Below are positions 24,697-33,619 of a stretch of DNA of 64,000 bases, piece by piece; position 1 is the first letter of the stretch, and every line of letters begins with the position of its first letter. The translations under genes and the position numbers were made by a program. The stretch is from Bacillota bacterium (GTDB lineage Bacteria; Bacillota_I; Bacilli_A; RF39; UBA660): contig SVAL01000001.1 in assembly GCA_015059405.1 (NCBI GenBank), forward strand, positions 1 to 64,000, written 5' to 3'. The notes beneath the pieces were generated by a model. The model had not been told where the DNA came from, did no database searches, and was given only the letters and a program-made list of their open reading frames with translations.

Positions 24697-26619
24697 ATGG
24701 CAAAGATGGATTACGATGTTAGAATTAAGAAAATAGTAGATGCCAACAAAGAAGAATTTAAAAAAGTAGTATCTTTGCTTAATGCTTTACGAAAAGAATT
24801 ATCTAAGTTTGATTTTGGTGGAGATTATAGAAAATTATCCCACTTTTTAATTAAGATAAATGAAATTACACCAAAACTTAGTGATAGAAAACAAAAAATT
24901 ATTAATGCAGAAATAGTACGTTTACATAAACAAGTTAAAGAAATTATTAGAACTAGACCTGATTATATAAAGAAGGATAATCCTAATTTTATGGAACTTA
25001 AAAATATAATTGGTAATCTTGAAGGTATGAATATTTCTTATATGTATTCATATGTAGAAAAGTACGATGGGGATGCTTATAATTTAATAAGATATTTGTT
25101 GTTTGAAGAAAAGAATCTAATGTTTGTAAAATATGCATTAAATAAATATCCACACTTTGTAAATGTAAGAGATAAACATGGAAATTGTATTTTACTTGAA
25201 GTAGTAGATAAGTATCTTGAAGCAATAAATAATTATACTAAGGATAGAGTTCTTAAATTTAATGATGATTTATTTTATTATGATGAAGTATTAGAAAGTT
25301 TACTTGCAAGTAGTAAGATAGATTATAGTAGTAGTTTACAAGAAGAAGCTTTAGCAAAGGTAAGTAATTTTTTAAATACAGTTGATAGTTCTAGATATAA
25401 GGGAGAAGTTAAATCTAAGTTTGTTTTTTGGGTAAATGAGCTAATTGAAAAGTTAGAAGAAGAATCTTATGAAGAGACTTTATCTCATTTATCTTATAAG
25501 ACTGATGTTTCAATTGATTTTCATGAAAGTATTTTATCTGAATCACGTAGATTTAATGTAAGAAATTTAAAACCTGAATTTGAAAAAAGAGTAGGAAATC
25601 AAGATGAATATATTGTTACTATTGATGGTGAAGGTGCTGAAGAAATAGATGATGGATTATCTATAAAGAAATTAGAAAATGGTAATTATTTATTAGGAGT
25701 TCATATTTCTGATCCACTTGGTTATATTAGTAAAAATAGTTTATTATACGAAGAAGCAAATCGTAGGACAACATCTATTTATTCACCACTAGAGAGAACT
25801 AGTTCAATGTTTCCAGAGGTTTATGCAAAAGATCATATGTCACTTATGCAAGGTAAGAATAGACTTGCAACTAGTTATTATTTAGAGATAACTCCTTGTG
25901 GTGAGATTTTACTTGATAGATGTGTGTTTAAAAAGACAATTGTCAATGTAAATAAGAAATTAACTTATGATGAGTTTAATACCTTAAGTAAAACTGGTAG
26001 TAGTAATGAAAGACTTGATAAGACAATAGAGAGTTTATTAGAAGTTACTGATTTACTTAGTAAACGAATTATAATGGATGAGAATTATCGTATAGCTAAT
26101 CGTGAGTCTAGTAATGTTAGTGGTACTAATATTACAGGTACTAGTAGTAGTGAGAAATTGGTTGAATATGCGATGTTAGCAGCAAATAGTACAGTTGCTA
26201 GTTATGCGGCTAAGAAAGGAATTCCATTTATATATAGAGGACATGAAACTAATAAGGATTATTTAGCTAAAATTGATTATTTTGATAAGAAATTTAGAGA
26301 AAATCCTACTAGTGAAAACTATGAGGTATTTGTTAAATTATTAAGAGATACTTATCCATCTGCTTTTTATACTACAGATAGTAATATAAAGCATATGGGG
26401 ATTGGGGTTGAACATTATTCTCATATTACCAGTCCTTTAAGACGTTTTGCTGATTGTTTAGCAAATGAGGCATTAAATCTTATGTATTTTAATGAAGTTC
26501 ATAGTGATAAAGATGTTTATGATTTAGAAAACCGTTTAAAAGAAGGATGTCGTTATATAAATGAAAAGAAAACATCGATAGATTATTTTACTGACAGATA
26601 TGTTAAAGTAAAAAAGTAG
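24697..26619 (+). CDS. RNB-domain exoribonuclease-like protein, atypical
   Basis: Resembles the catalytic domain of the RNase II/RNase R family of 3'-5' exoribonucleases. The RNB core is at about residues 280-620, with TIDGEGAEEIDDGLSI, GVHISDPLGYI, RRTTSIYSPLERTSSMFPE, ISSPLRR-like HITSPLRRFADC and a final helical stretch. In the acidic cluster, canonically D-x5-D-x-D-D, the second Asp appears as Glu. No cold-shock OB domains are evident at the N-terminus. Instead there is a helical region with one ankyrin-like segment (NVRDKHGNCILLEVVDKYLE). It ends VKVKK with no S1 domain. Activity could therefore be altered. It probably forms an operon with dnaI. Confidence 0.8.
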   Translation: MAKMDYDVRIKKIVDANKEEFKKVVSLLNALRKELSKFDFGGDYRKLSHFLIKINEITPKLSDRKQKIINAEIVRLHKQVKEIIRTRPDYIKKDNPNFMELKNIIGNLEGMNISYMYSYVEKYDGDAYNLIRYLLFEEKNLMFVKYALNKYPHFVNVRDKHGNCILLEVVDKYLEAINNYTKDRVLKFNDDLFYYDEVLESLLASSKIDYSSSLQEEALAKVSNFLNTVDSSRYKGEVKSKFVFWVNELIEKLEEESYEETLSHLSYKTDVSIDFHESILSESRRFNVRNLKPEFEKRVGNQDEYIVTIDGEGAEEIDDGLSIKKLENGNYLLGVHISDPLGYISKNSLLYEEANRRTTSIYSPLERTSSMFPEVYAKDHMSLMQGKNRLATSYYLEITPCGEILLDRCVFKKTIVNVNKKLTYDEFNTLSKTGSSNERLDKTIESLLEVTDLLSKRIIMDENYRIANRESSNVSGTNITGTSSSEKLVEYAMLAANSTVASYAAKKGIPFIYRGHETNKDYLAKIDYFDKKFRENPTSENYEVFVKLLRDTYPSAFYTTDSNIKHMGIGVEHYSHITSPLRRFADCLANEALNLMYFNEVHSDKDVYDLENRLKEGCRYINEKKTSIDYFTDRYVKVKK

Positions 26620-26624
26620 TAATA

Positions 26625-26654
26625 TTGACAAAAAATTAAAATATGTTATTATAT
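26625..26654 (+). promoter_or_regulatory. Promoter of the thr T-box transcript
   Basis: Perfect TTGACA at 26625-26630, immediately after the RNB stop codon, with a TATTAT/TTATAT -10 at 26647-26654 (spacer 16-18). Transcription would begin close to 26660, just before the T-box leader. Confidence 0.6.
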
Positions 26655-26659
26655 TTATG

Positions 26660-26875
26660 TCAAATGCGTTGATAGGAAATATGATTTTATAATATTTAAG
26701 CAAAGAGAATTTGTGGTTGGTGGAAACAAATGTTAAAGTTATAAAGTTACTCTTCCTGGAGTTGGACCTTAATAGGATTCCCGGGGAAACTCGTTAAATT
26801 AATTAAGTAAAAGATCGGATGGTACCGTGTTTATTCACTCCTGTTATATTTATATATAACGGGAGTTTTTATTTT
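26660..26875 (+). promoter_or_regulatory. T-box riboswitch, threonine-type
   Basis: A tRNA-sensing leader. Stem I features are present: AGAGAAT followed by GGTTGGTGG in the apical region, and a candidate specifier ACT (Thr) at 26749-26751. The antiterminator element carries the T-box sequence ATGGTACCGTG (26819-26829). It ends in a terminator: ACTCCTGTTATA (26837-26848) pairs with TATAACGGGAGT (26855-26866) and a T run. The downstream thrS gene agrees with a threonine specifier. Uncharged tRNA-Thr should favour read-through. Confidence 0.88.
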
Positions 26876-26888
26876 TAGGGGTGATAGA

Positions 26889-27338
26889 ATGAAGAAACCT
26901 GTATTAAAGAATTTTAGTGATGAGGTATTACTTCTTTTATCTAGTCAAAAAAGTGATAAAGATTTTGATAAAGAAGTAAGAAGTGTTTTATTTGATAGAT
27001 ATACTAAAAAGTCTGTACCATATTTTAAAATTTATTTTAAATATATGCATTCTACAGGAGTTGAACATTTAGTTTATGGTGATTTACTTGCGACCCGCCT
27101 TATTGAAGGTGGTTATAAAGTAGATGAAGAAGTTTTAGATGAACTTCTGCCTAATTTGTCGATAGAACATATTTGGGCACTTGGTAAAAGTGAAGATGAT
27201 TTGATTAGAGAAAAATCTAGAGAAGTTTTATTTCATATTTTAGATTTATATGATCAAGAAGTTATCACTGTTAAAGATGAAAAAACAAAAGTAATGAGAA
27301 GAGAAAATATTATATATTTTAAAAGAAAGGGAGAATAA
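26889..27338 (+). CDS. Unknown protein in the thrS T-box operon
   Basis: A 149-residue soluble protein, not recognised. It lies directly between the T-box terminator and thrS, with two bases separating it from the thrS ATG, so threonine starvation should induce it together with thrS. It is mainly helical and charged, beginning MKKPVLKNFSDEVLLLLSS, with a central LVYGDLLATRLIEGGYKVDEEVLDELLP and a basic C-terminus. A GGGGTGAT ribosome site supports the start. A role related to translation or amino-acid supply is a guess from position only. Confidence 0.75.
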   Translation: MKKPVLKNFSDEVLLLLSSQKSDKDFDKEVRSVLFDRYTKKSVPYFKIYFKYMHSTGVEHLVYGDLLATRLIEGGYKVDEEVLDELLPNLSIEHIWALGKSEDDLIREKSREVLFHILDLYDQEVITVKDEKTKVMRRENIIYFKRKGE

Positions 27339-27340
27339 AA

Positions 27341-29092
27341 ATGATAAATATAAAAGAAAATGAAAAGTTAAGTATTATGAATCACTCTTGTGCACATTTA
27401 CTTGCACAAGCAGTAAAACATTTATATCCTAATGCTTTATTTTGGGTAGGTCCAGTTATTGAAGGAGGATTCTACTATGATATCGATTTAGGAGAAGATG
27501 TTATAAAAGAAGAAGATTTAGAAAAAATTGAGAAAGAAATGAAAAAGATTTCTAAAGATGGTAAAAGAATTGTTAGAGAAGAAATTTCTAAGAGTGATGC
27601 TTTAGAAAGATTTAAAAATGATCCATATAAATTAGATTTAATATCTAGAATGGATGAAAGTGAAGTAGTTATATCTTGTTATACTCAAGGTGATTTTACT
27701 GATCTTTGTCGTGGACCACACGTAGAGAGTGTTAAAGAATTAAAGTATTTCAAACTTCTAAAAGCAAGTGGTGCTTATTGGAAGGGAGATAGTAATAACA
27801 AGATGCTTCAAAGAATTTATGGTATTTGTTTTGATACTGAAGAAGAATTATCTAGTTATTTACAAATGCTTGAAGAAGCTAAGAAAAGAGATCATCGTAA
27901 ATTAGGTAAGGAACTTGATTTATTTATGTTTGATGAAACTGCTCCAGGTATGCCTTATTGGTTACCAAAGGGATTAAAGATGTATAATGCTTTAGTTGAT
28001 TTTTGGAGAGAAGAACATGAAAAACGTGGATATCAAGAATTTGCTGCACCAATGTTAAATAATAGTGCTTTATGGAAAAGAAGTGGACATTGGGATCATT
28101 ATAAAGAAGATATGTTTGTTTTAGAAGATGCTGATGGTGAAGAACAAGCATTAAAACCAATGAGTTGTCCTAACTCAATTCTAATTTATAAAAATAAAAT
28201 AAGAAGTTATCGTGATTTACCTTTAAGATTTAATGATGTAGATGCAATTCATAGAAATGAAGGAGCTGCATCTCTACATGGACTTCTTAGAGTTAGAGTG
28301 TTCCATCAAGATGATAGTCATAACTTTATTAGACAAGATCAAATTTTTGATGAAATTACATCTATTTTAGAAATAGCTAATTATTTCTATGATATATTTG
28401 GACTTAAATTTACTCCATACTTATCAACTAGACCAGATGATTATATGGGTGATTTAGAAAAATGGAATGAAGCAGAAGCAAAATTAACTGAAGTATTAAA
28501 TAATGCTTTTGGTAAAGATGGATGGGTATTAAATCCAGGTGATGGAGCATTCTATGGACCTAAGATTGATTTAAAGATGGAAGATGCTTTAGGTAGAGAA
28601 TGGCAAACAGGTACAATTCAGTTAGATTATCAATTACCTGAAAGATTTGATTTAACATATGTAGATAATGAAGGTAATAAAGTAAGACCGGTTATGGTGC
28701 ATCGTACAATTTATGGATCACTTGAAAGATTTATTGGTGTTTTAACTGAACATTTAGGAGGAGTATTCCCAACTTGGCTTGCACCTGTTCAAGTTAATGT
28801 AATTCCAGTTAATATTGAAGTTCATGATGAATATTCTAGATATGTAGTTGAAGAATTAAGAAAGAATAAAATTAGAGTAGAACTTGATAATCGTAATGAA
28901 AAATTAGGATATCGTATGAGAGAATCTCAAACTATGAAAGTTCCTTATACTTTAGTTTTAGGAGATAAAGAAAGAGATGAAAAAACAGTTACTTATCGTA
29001 TTCATGGTCATCAAGATACTGTTACTGTTTCACTTGATGAATTTATTGAATTATTAAAGAAAGTAATTGAAGATAAAGAATTAGTTAAATAA
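27341..29092 (+). CDS. thrS: Threonyl-tRNA synthetase lacking the TGS domain
   Basis: Charges tRNA-Thr. The protein begins almost at the editing domain, with HSCAHLLAQAV at residues 15-25 and the matching CRGPHV. The class II core follows: motif 1 around MPYWLPKGLKMYNALVDFWR, the zinc and active-site Cys in PMSCPN, motif 2 IHRNEGAASLHGLLRVRVFHQDDSH, and motif 3 HRTIYGSLERFIGVL. A C-terminal anticodon-binding domain covers the last 100 residues. At 583 residues it lacks the usual N-terminal TGS domain of about 60. No upstream in-frame start could supply it, because the preceding gene occupies that sequence. Confidence 0.96.
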   Translation: MINIKENEKLSIMNHSCAHLLAQAVKHLYPNALFWVGPVIEGGFYYDIDLGEDVIKEEDLEKIEKEMKKISKDGKRIVREEISKSDALERFKNDPYKLDLISRMDESEVVISCYTQGDFTDLCRGPHVESVKELKYFKLLKASGAYWKGDSNNKMLQRIYGICFDTEEELSSYLQMLEEAKKRDHRKLGKELDLFMFDETAPGMPYWLPKGLKMYNALVDFWREEHEKRGYQEFAAPMLNNSALWKRSGHWDHYKEDMFVLEDADGEEQALKPMSCPNSILIYKNKIRSYRDLPLRFNDVDAIHRNEGAASLHGLLRVRVFHQDDSHNFIRQDQIFDEITSILEIANYFYDIFGLKFTPYLSTRPDDYMGDLEKWNEAEAKLTEVLNNAFGKDGWVLNPGDGAFYGPKIDLKMEDALGREWQTGTIQLDYQLPERFDLTYVDNEGNKVRPVMVHRTIYGSLERFIGVLTEHLGGVFPTWLAPVQVNVIPVNIEVHDEYSRYVVEELRKNKIRVELDNRNEKLGYRMRESQTMKVPYTLVLGDKERDEKTVTYRIHGHQDTVTVSLDEFIELLKKVIEDKELVK

Positions 29093-29118
29093 AAAAGAAG
29101 TTTTTACTTCTTTTTTTT
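29091..29118 (+). terminator. Intrinsic terminator of thrS
   Basis: AAGAAGT pairs with ACTTCTT, extended by A-T pairs, with eight T residues. Confidence 0.75.
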
Positions 29119-29173
29119 GATTTTATATTTATTTTTTTAGTATTTTATTTTAATATTATAATAGGTGAGTAGT

Positions 29174-30394
29174 ATGAAGAAGAGAAGGAAGAGGAAAAAG
29201 AAAACTAGTAATAAAGTTTTTAGTTTTATTATAGTTGTTTTTCTTATTGTTTTATTTTTTGTACTAGGAGTAATTATAATAAATAAAATTCTTTTGGATA
29301 CAAAAGATAATGTTATAAATAAAAAAGAAGAGAATGTTAATGATGTTGATAAAGATAATGATATAGAGTCTGGGGTAATAGATGAATATTATGAAGAAGA
29401 AGTTGTGTTGAAAGAAGGTTTTGATGGGTATTATATTGGATATTATGATACTTCATTTTATCTTGGTAGAAATGGAAAGAAAGTTTCTGAACTTTTAGAA
29501 GTTCCTGTTCAAATATATAAAGATCCTACTGATATAAATAGTAAATATATAGGTGTTGGTTATTTAGATGGAGAATATATATTTTCTAGTTCTTATATTG
29601 ATTCTAGTAATATTGTTGTAGGTAGTAGTGGTGATAATAATAATATATATGTATCTATGATATATAATGAAGATACTGGTAATTATAAAAAATATAATGG
29701 ATTTTTAAATAATATTGATATTATAAAAAATAGTGGTAAGAAATATTATTCTTTATCAGTTATTAATTCATTAGGTGTGATGGTTTCTAATACAATTATT
29801 GATGGAAGTAGTTTATTACCAATTATAGATTCTAGTAAATATATTATTTGTGGTAGTAATAGTTTAAATGTATATGAAGAAAAAATAGAAAATTATAGTA
29901 ATAATTATATAGTAGTTAAAAATAAAATTAATGGAAAGTATGGTGTTAGTGATTTTACTGGTAACTTAATTATTAATTGTTTATATGATGATTTATATAT
30001 TATTCAAGATGAATATATTTTAGCTAAAAAAGATGGTAAATTTGGAGTAATTAATTTTTATAATAAAGTAATAGTTGATTTTAAATATGATGGTATTGAT
30101 GGATATAATGGATATTTTGCGGTTTTAAAAGATGGTAAGATGGGTGTTATTGATATGAATAATAATTTAGTAGTACCTATATTTATTGATGTATACCAAC
30201 CATATGATTTTAAGTTTAGGGTAAATGATGATGCACCAAATGGATTTAAGGTTTTAAAAGGTGAACTTGGTGATAATAAAAAGATGATAATTGATTATTA
30301 TGATAGAACTATAATTGATTCTGATAGTATGATTGGTTATGAATCTAGATATTTAACTATTTTAGAAGATAATAAATATTTAATTGAAAGTTAA
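29174..30394 (+). CDS. Membrane-anchored WG-repeat protein 1
   Basis: A 406-residue protein with a highly basic start (MKKRRKRKKKTSNK) and one membrane helix at about residues 15-40. A charged linker and an extracellular part follow. The C-terminal half holds WG-type beta repeats (KINGKYGVSDFTGNLIINCLYDDL, KKDGKFGVINFYNKVIVDFKYDGI, LKDGKMGVIDMNNNLVVPIFID). ATG 29174 is preferred to a GTG nine bases earlier, as GGTGAG then lies at normal spacing. The next gene is a paralog with the same layout. Type II topology with the repeats outside is inferred. Confidence 0.8.
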   Translation: MKKRRKRKKKTSNKVFSFIIVVFLIVLFFVLGVIIINKILLDTKDNVINKKEENVNDVDKDNDIESGVIDEYYEEEVVLKEGFDGYYIGYYDTSFYLGRNGKKVSELLEVPVQIYKDPTDINSKYIGVGYLDGEYIFSSSYIDSSNIVVGSSGDNNNIYVSMIYNEDTGNYKKYNGFLNNIDIIKNSGKKYYSLSVINSLGVMVSNTIIDGSSLLPIIDSSKYIICGSNSLNVYEEKIENYSNNYIVVKNKINGKYGVSDFTGNLIINCLYDDLYIIQDEYILAKKDGKFGVINFYNKVIVDFKYDGIDGYNGYFAVLKDGKMGVIDMNNNLVVPIFIDVYQPYDFKFRVNDDAPNGFKVLKGELGDNKKMIIDYYDRTIIDSDSMIGYESRYLTILEDNKYLIES

Positions 30395-30420
30395 AAAGTT
30401 GTAAATAATACAACTTTTTT
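30394..30420 (+). terminator. Intrinsic terminator between WG-repeat genes
   Basis: AAAAGTTGTA and TACAACTTTT form a ten-base stem with a five-base loop and a T run. Confidence 0.75.
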
Positions 30421-30478
30421 TGGTTTATTATTTATTTTCTTTATATTTTTATGTATCCTATTATTAGGAGTGATTCTT

Positions 30479-32104
30479 ATGAGTGATGGAATTAAACTTA
30501 TTAAAAGAAAAAGAATAATTATTGGAATTTCAATTGGAGTAGTAGTTTTAATTTTAGGTATTATTCTTTTACTAGTTTTTGGTAAGAAAGAAGAAAAAGT
30601 TAAAAATGAAGAAGAAAAAGAAGTTGTTAAAGAAGAAATAAAAGAAGAAGAAAAAGAATTATTGCCTTTATATGTAAATTCTACTAAGACAGATAAAGTA
30701 TCTATTTATTCAACAAGGGTAAAGTTATATTCTATGGATATAGATTCTGGTAGTGATATTGTAGAAAAGTCTAGTTATGATGGATATTATGTTACTAAAG
30801 TAGATGGTGTTTACTATTTAAAAAGAAAACAAAGGGTGGTTTCTAAACTTTCTAAATCTGATAATTTTGTTTTATATAGAGATAAGAAAGATGCAAATAG
30901 TAAATATATAGGTGTTAAGTTAAATGATGAAGATTATATCGAATTTACAACACTTGATAATGATACTTATGGTAGTGGATATACTCTAGATAGTAACGGA
31001 GAAAAATATTTAAGTATTATTTATAATGTTAATACTGGTAAAAATAGTGTTTTTGAAGAAGATACTATAGTTAGTGTTATAGATGGTAATAATAATAAAC
31101 ATTATTCTCTTTATAATGATGAGATATATTTATTAAAAGAAGATTTTACTATTATAGAAAATAATGATTATCAAATAATAGGAGATGTTTCAGGTGATGA
31201 AATAGGACTTACTGTTTCTAGTAATAGTTCTAAGTATATAGTAGTTACTAAGGATGAAAAGTATGGTCTTATGGATTATGATGGTAAGATTGTTATTGAT
31301 ACTTTATATGATGAGTTAGCAATGGTTGATGATAATTTAGCTCTTGCAATTAAAGATAAAAAGTATGGGGTAATAGATGCTAATAATAATGTAGTTATTG
31401 ATTTTAAATATGATGGTATTCGTAGTATTGGAGATTATTATGTAGTAGTTCTTGATGAAAAATTAGGAGTTATTAATAAGAGTGGTCAAGAAGTAGTATC
31501 TATTAATATAGATATACTAGTTGAGTATCCTTCAACTCTTAGTGGTGCAAATAATTTTTATGCTTATTACGATGGAGAAGATATAATAGTTGAATATTAT
31601 GTTCCAAATAGTAAGGAAGAATATGATAGAAATTACTTAGTTATATATAAGGATAAAAAATATGAGATAAAAAAAGAACTTATTCATAAATATTACAACT
31701 TTAGTGAAAAATATTATTATGTAGATTCTTCTGATAATAAGGTTTTATTTTATGATCAAGATAATGTTTTATTAGGAGAAGTTGGTTGTGATAGTGCTTA
31801 TGGTTTTGAATTTCGTAATACAGAAGTGATGAGTTTTGTTTGTTTTACTAATGATACTTCAGAAAAATATTTTAATGTAGTAACTAAAGAAGAAATTACA
31901 TCTTTTGATGAAGGTGAGTTAGAGTATGAAGAAATTGGTGATTTAAAGGTTATTGATATTAATGATAGGAAACATATTGTTAATGCAAGTGGTGAATTGA
32001 TATTTAGGTTATCGATAAATGATAAAATTACTTATGTATGTGATAACTATTACAAGATAATAAGAGAAGATAAAATGGTTGAATATTACAAAGTTAATAT
32101 ATAG
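30479..32104 (+). CDS. Membrane-anchored WG-repeat protein 2
   Basis: A 541-residue paralog of the preceding gene. The N-terminal helix is RIIIGISIGVVVLILGIILLLVF, followed by a Lys/Glu linker of about 30 residues and an extracellular region. It shares the motif VDGVYYLKRKQRVVSKL..PSKYIGV-like module with gene 1 (KDPTDINSKYIGV there, RDKKDANSKYIGV here). It carries WG repeats (TKDEKYGLMDYDGKIVIDTLYDEL, IKDKKYGVIDANNNVVIDFKYDGI, LDEKLGVINKSGQEVVSI). About 170 extra residues follow. The start is ATG 30479 after AGGAGTGAT. A terminator separates the two genes, so they are independently expressed duplicates. Confidence 0.8.
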   Translation: MSDGIKLIKRKRIIIGISIGVVVLILGIILLLVFGKKEEKVKNEEEKEVVKEEIKEEEKELLPLYVNSTKTDKVSIYSTRVKLYSMDIDSGSDIVEKSSYDGYYVTKVDGVYYLKRKQRVVSKLSKSDNFVLYRDKKDANSKYIGVKLNDEDYIEFTTLDNDTYGSGYTLDSNGEKYLSIIYNVNTGKNSVFEEDTIVSVIDGNNNKHYSLYNDEIYLLKEDFTIIENNDYQIIGDVSGDEIGLTVSSNSSKYIVVTKDEKYGLMDYDGKIVIDTLYDELAMVDDNLALAIKDKKYGVIDANNNVVIDFKYDGIRSIGDYYVVVLDEKLGVINKSGQEVVSINIDILVEYPSTLSGANNFYAYYDGEDIIVEYYVPNSKEEYDRNYLVIYKDKKYEIKKELIHKYYNFSEKYYYVDSSDNKVLFYDQDNVLLGEVGCDSAYGFEFRNTEVMSFVCFTNDTSEKYFNVVTKEEITSFDEGELEYEEIGDLKVIDINDRKHIVNASGELIFRLSINDKITYVCDNYYKIIREDKMVEYYKVNI

Positions 32105-32110
32105 ATTTAA

Positions 32111-32138
32111 AAGGATTGTCAAGTTGACAATCTTTTTT
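32111..32138 (+). terminator. Intrinsic terminator upstream of mraZ
   Basis: GATTGTCA pairs with TGACAATC around AGT and is followed by six T residues. Confidence 0.75.
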
Positions 32139-32158
32139 ATTTGTTTTATTTTTTAATA

Positions 32159-32222
32159 TTTACAAAGTGGGTATTAAATAGTATTATAATAGTAGCAGTG
32201 GTTGATTGTGGTGAAAAGTGGG
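32159..32222 (+). promoter_or_regulatory. mraZ promoter and MraZ-type operator
   Basis: TATAAT (32185-32190) forms the -10, with TTTACA at 32159-32164 as a distant -35 (20-base spacer). Just downstream, GTGG occurs at 32198, 32208 and 32218, exactly ten bases apart; the last is within AAAGTGGG. A further AAAGTGGG lies upstream at 32164-32171. MraZ is known to bind direct repeats one helical turn apart near its own promoter, so this is a likely autoregulatory operator. Confidence 0.7.
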
Positions 32223-32231
32223 GGATGTAAT

Positions 32232-32675
32232 ATGCTAATGGGTGAGTTCCATCATAACATCGATGATAAGGGAAGACTTATTCTTCCGGCTAAGTTCCGC
32301 GAAGAACTAGGGGAAGAGTTTGTTATAACTCGTGGTCTAGAAGAGTGTTTATTTGTTTACTCTAAAGATGAATGGGCAAAAATTACATCACGCTTAAATA
32401 ATTTACCTTTCACTAAGAAGGATGCTCGTAGTTTTATGAGATTTTTCCTATCTGGTGCTACTGCAACGGTATTTGACAAACAAGGTCGAATCAATATTAC
32501 CTCTCCATTGATTTCTTACGCCGGTTTAGAAAAAGAATGCGTCATAATCGGCGTAGGGGATCGCCTTGAAATATGGTCTTTAGATAAGTGGAATAGTTTC
32601 TATGACACTAATAAAGATGAATTGTCAGATATTGCTGAAAATTTATTTGATTCAAATTATGGAAATGGTGATTAA
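32232..32675 (+). CDS. mraZ: Division/cell-wall cluster regulator MraZ
   Basis: AbrB-like ring-forming DNA-binding regulator of the dcw cluster. The protein has two SpoVT-AbrB folds: [24 protein letters not shown], and [23 protein letters not shown] later. ATG 32232 gives the expected [11 protein letters not shown] start; an earlier GTG would add ten residues across the operator. At 147 residues it is the standard size. The GGGGATG ribosome site merges with the last operator box, so bound MraZ could also overlap the start of the message. It is followed by rsmH after one base. Confidence 0.94.
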   Translation: MLMGEFHHNIDDKGRLILPAKFREELGEEFVITRGLEECLFVYSKDEWAKITSRLNNLPFTKKDARSFMRFFLSGATATVFDKQGRINITSPLISYAGLEKECVIIGVGDRLEIWSLDKWNSFYDTNKDELSDIAENLFDSNYGNGD

Positions 32676-32676
32676 C

Positions 32677-33600
32677 ATGCATATAAGTGTACTATTAAAT
32701 GAATCTATTGATGGACTTAATTTGAAAGAAGACGGTATCTACGTAGACGCTACATTAGGTTATGCTGGTCATTCCAGTGAAATTTTAAAGCGAATAACAA
32801 GGGGTTGTCTTTTCGCCTTTGATCAAGATAGTAAAGCAATTGAATATAGTCGTGATAAACTATCTTCAATTGGTAATAATTTCGAGATCATTAATAGCAA
32901 TTTCGTTAATATTAAAGAAGAATTAGAAAAAAGAAATGTTAGTAGTGTAGATGGAATACTGTTTGACTTAGGTGTATCATCACCGCAACTAGATGAATCA
33001 GATAGAGGTTTCAGTTACCACAATGATGCTAAACTTGACATGCGTATGAATCAAAATCAAGAATTGTCAGCTTATGAAGTCGTTAATACATACCCTGAAA
33101 ATGAGTTAGCGAATATATTTTTTAAGTACGGTGAAGAAAAATATTCACGTAGTATAGCGAGAAATATCGTAAAATATCGTGAGTCTAAGAAGATTGAAAG
33201 CACTTTAGAGCTTGTCGAAATAATTAAGTCTTCTGTTCCTGAGAAGGCTAAAAGAGACAAACATCCTGCTCGTAAAGTGTTTCAAGCTATTAGAATTGAA
33301 GTTAACAACGAACTTGGAATATTAGATAAGACAATGCGTGATAGTCTTTCGCTTTTAAAGGTAGGTGGAAGAGTGGCAGTTATTACATTTCATTCGTTAG
33401 AAGATAGAATTATAAAAAATATTTTTAAGGAAGTTACAGAAATTGATCCTAAAGTAAAGGGTCTTCCTAATATCCCTGATAGTTATCTTCCTGATTTTAA
33501 ATTAGTAAATAATAAAGCGATTATTCCTAGTGATGAAGAGTTAGAGTATAATAACCGAAGTCGCAGTAGTAAACTTAGAATAATTGAGAGAATAAAATAA
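32677..33600 (+). CDS. rsmH: 16S rRNA (cytosine-1402-N4)-methyltransferase RsmH
   Basis: SAM-dependent methyltransferase that modifies C1402 of 16S rRNA in the P site. It begins MHISVLLNESIDGL, with the SAM motif YVDATLGYAGHSSEIL and DQDSKAIEYS. It also has DGILFDLGVSSPQLDESDRGFSY with LDMRM, KHPARKVFQAIRIEVNNEL, and RVAVITFHSLEDRIIKN. ATG 32677 is used because the family starts there; longer in-frame readings run back into mraZ. It has 307 residues, normal length, and is part of the mraZ-rsmH-ftsL-pbp operon. Confidence 0.96.
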   Translation: MHISVLLNESIDGLNLKEDGIYVDATLGYAGHSSEILKRITRGCLFAFDQDSKAIEYSRDKLSSIGNNFEIINSNFVNIKEELEKRNVSSVDGILFDLGVSSPQLDESDRGFSYHNDAKLDMRMNQNQELSAYEVVNTYPENELANIFFKYGEEKYSRSIARNIVKYRESKKIESTLELVEIIKSSVPEKAKRDKHPARKVFQAIRIEVNNELGILDKTMRDSLSLLKVGGRVAVITFHSLEDRIIKNIFKEVTEIDPKVKGLPNIPDSYLPDFKLVNNKAIIPSDEELEYNNRSRSSKLRIIERIK

Positions 33601-33619
33601 AAAAGAAAGAGGAGTTTAT

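Noticed and set aside
24697-26619. AGG reassigned from Arg to Met, as reported for some uncultivated Bacilli
   Set aside because: In the RNB protein, AGG encodes the residue of the RRTTSIY stretch that aligns with the conserved Arg of the family RGTSVY motif, so Arg decoding fits.
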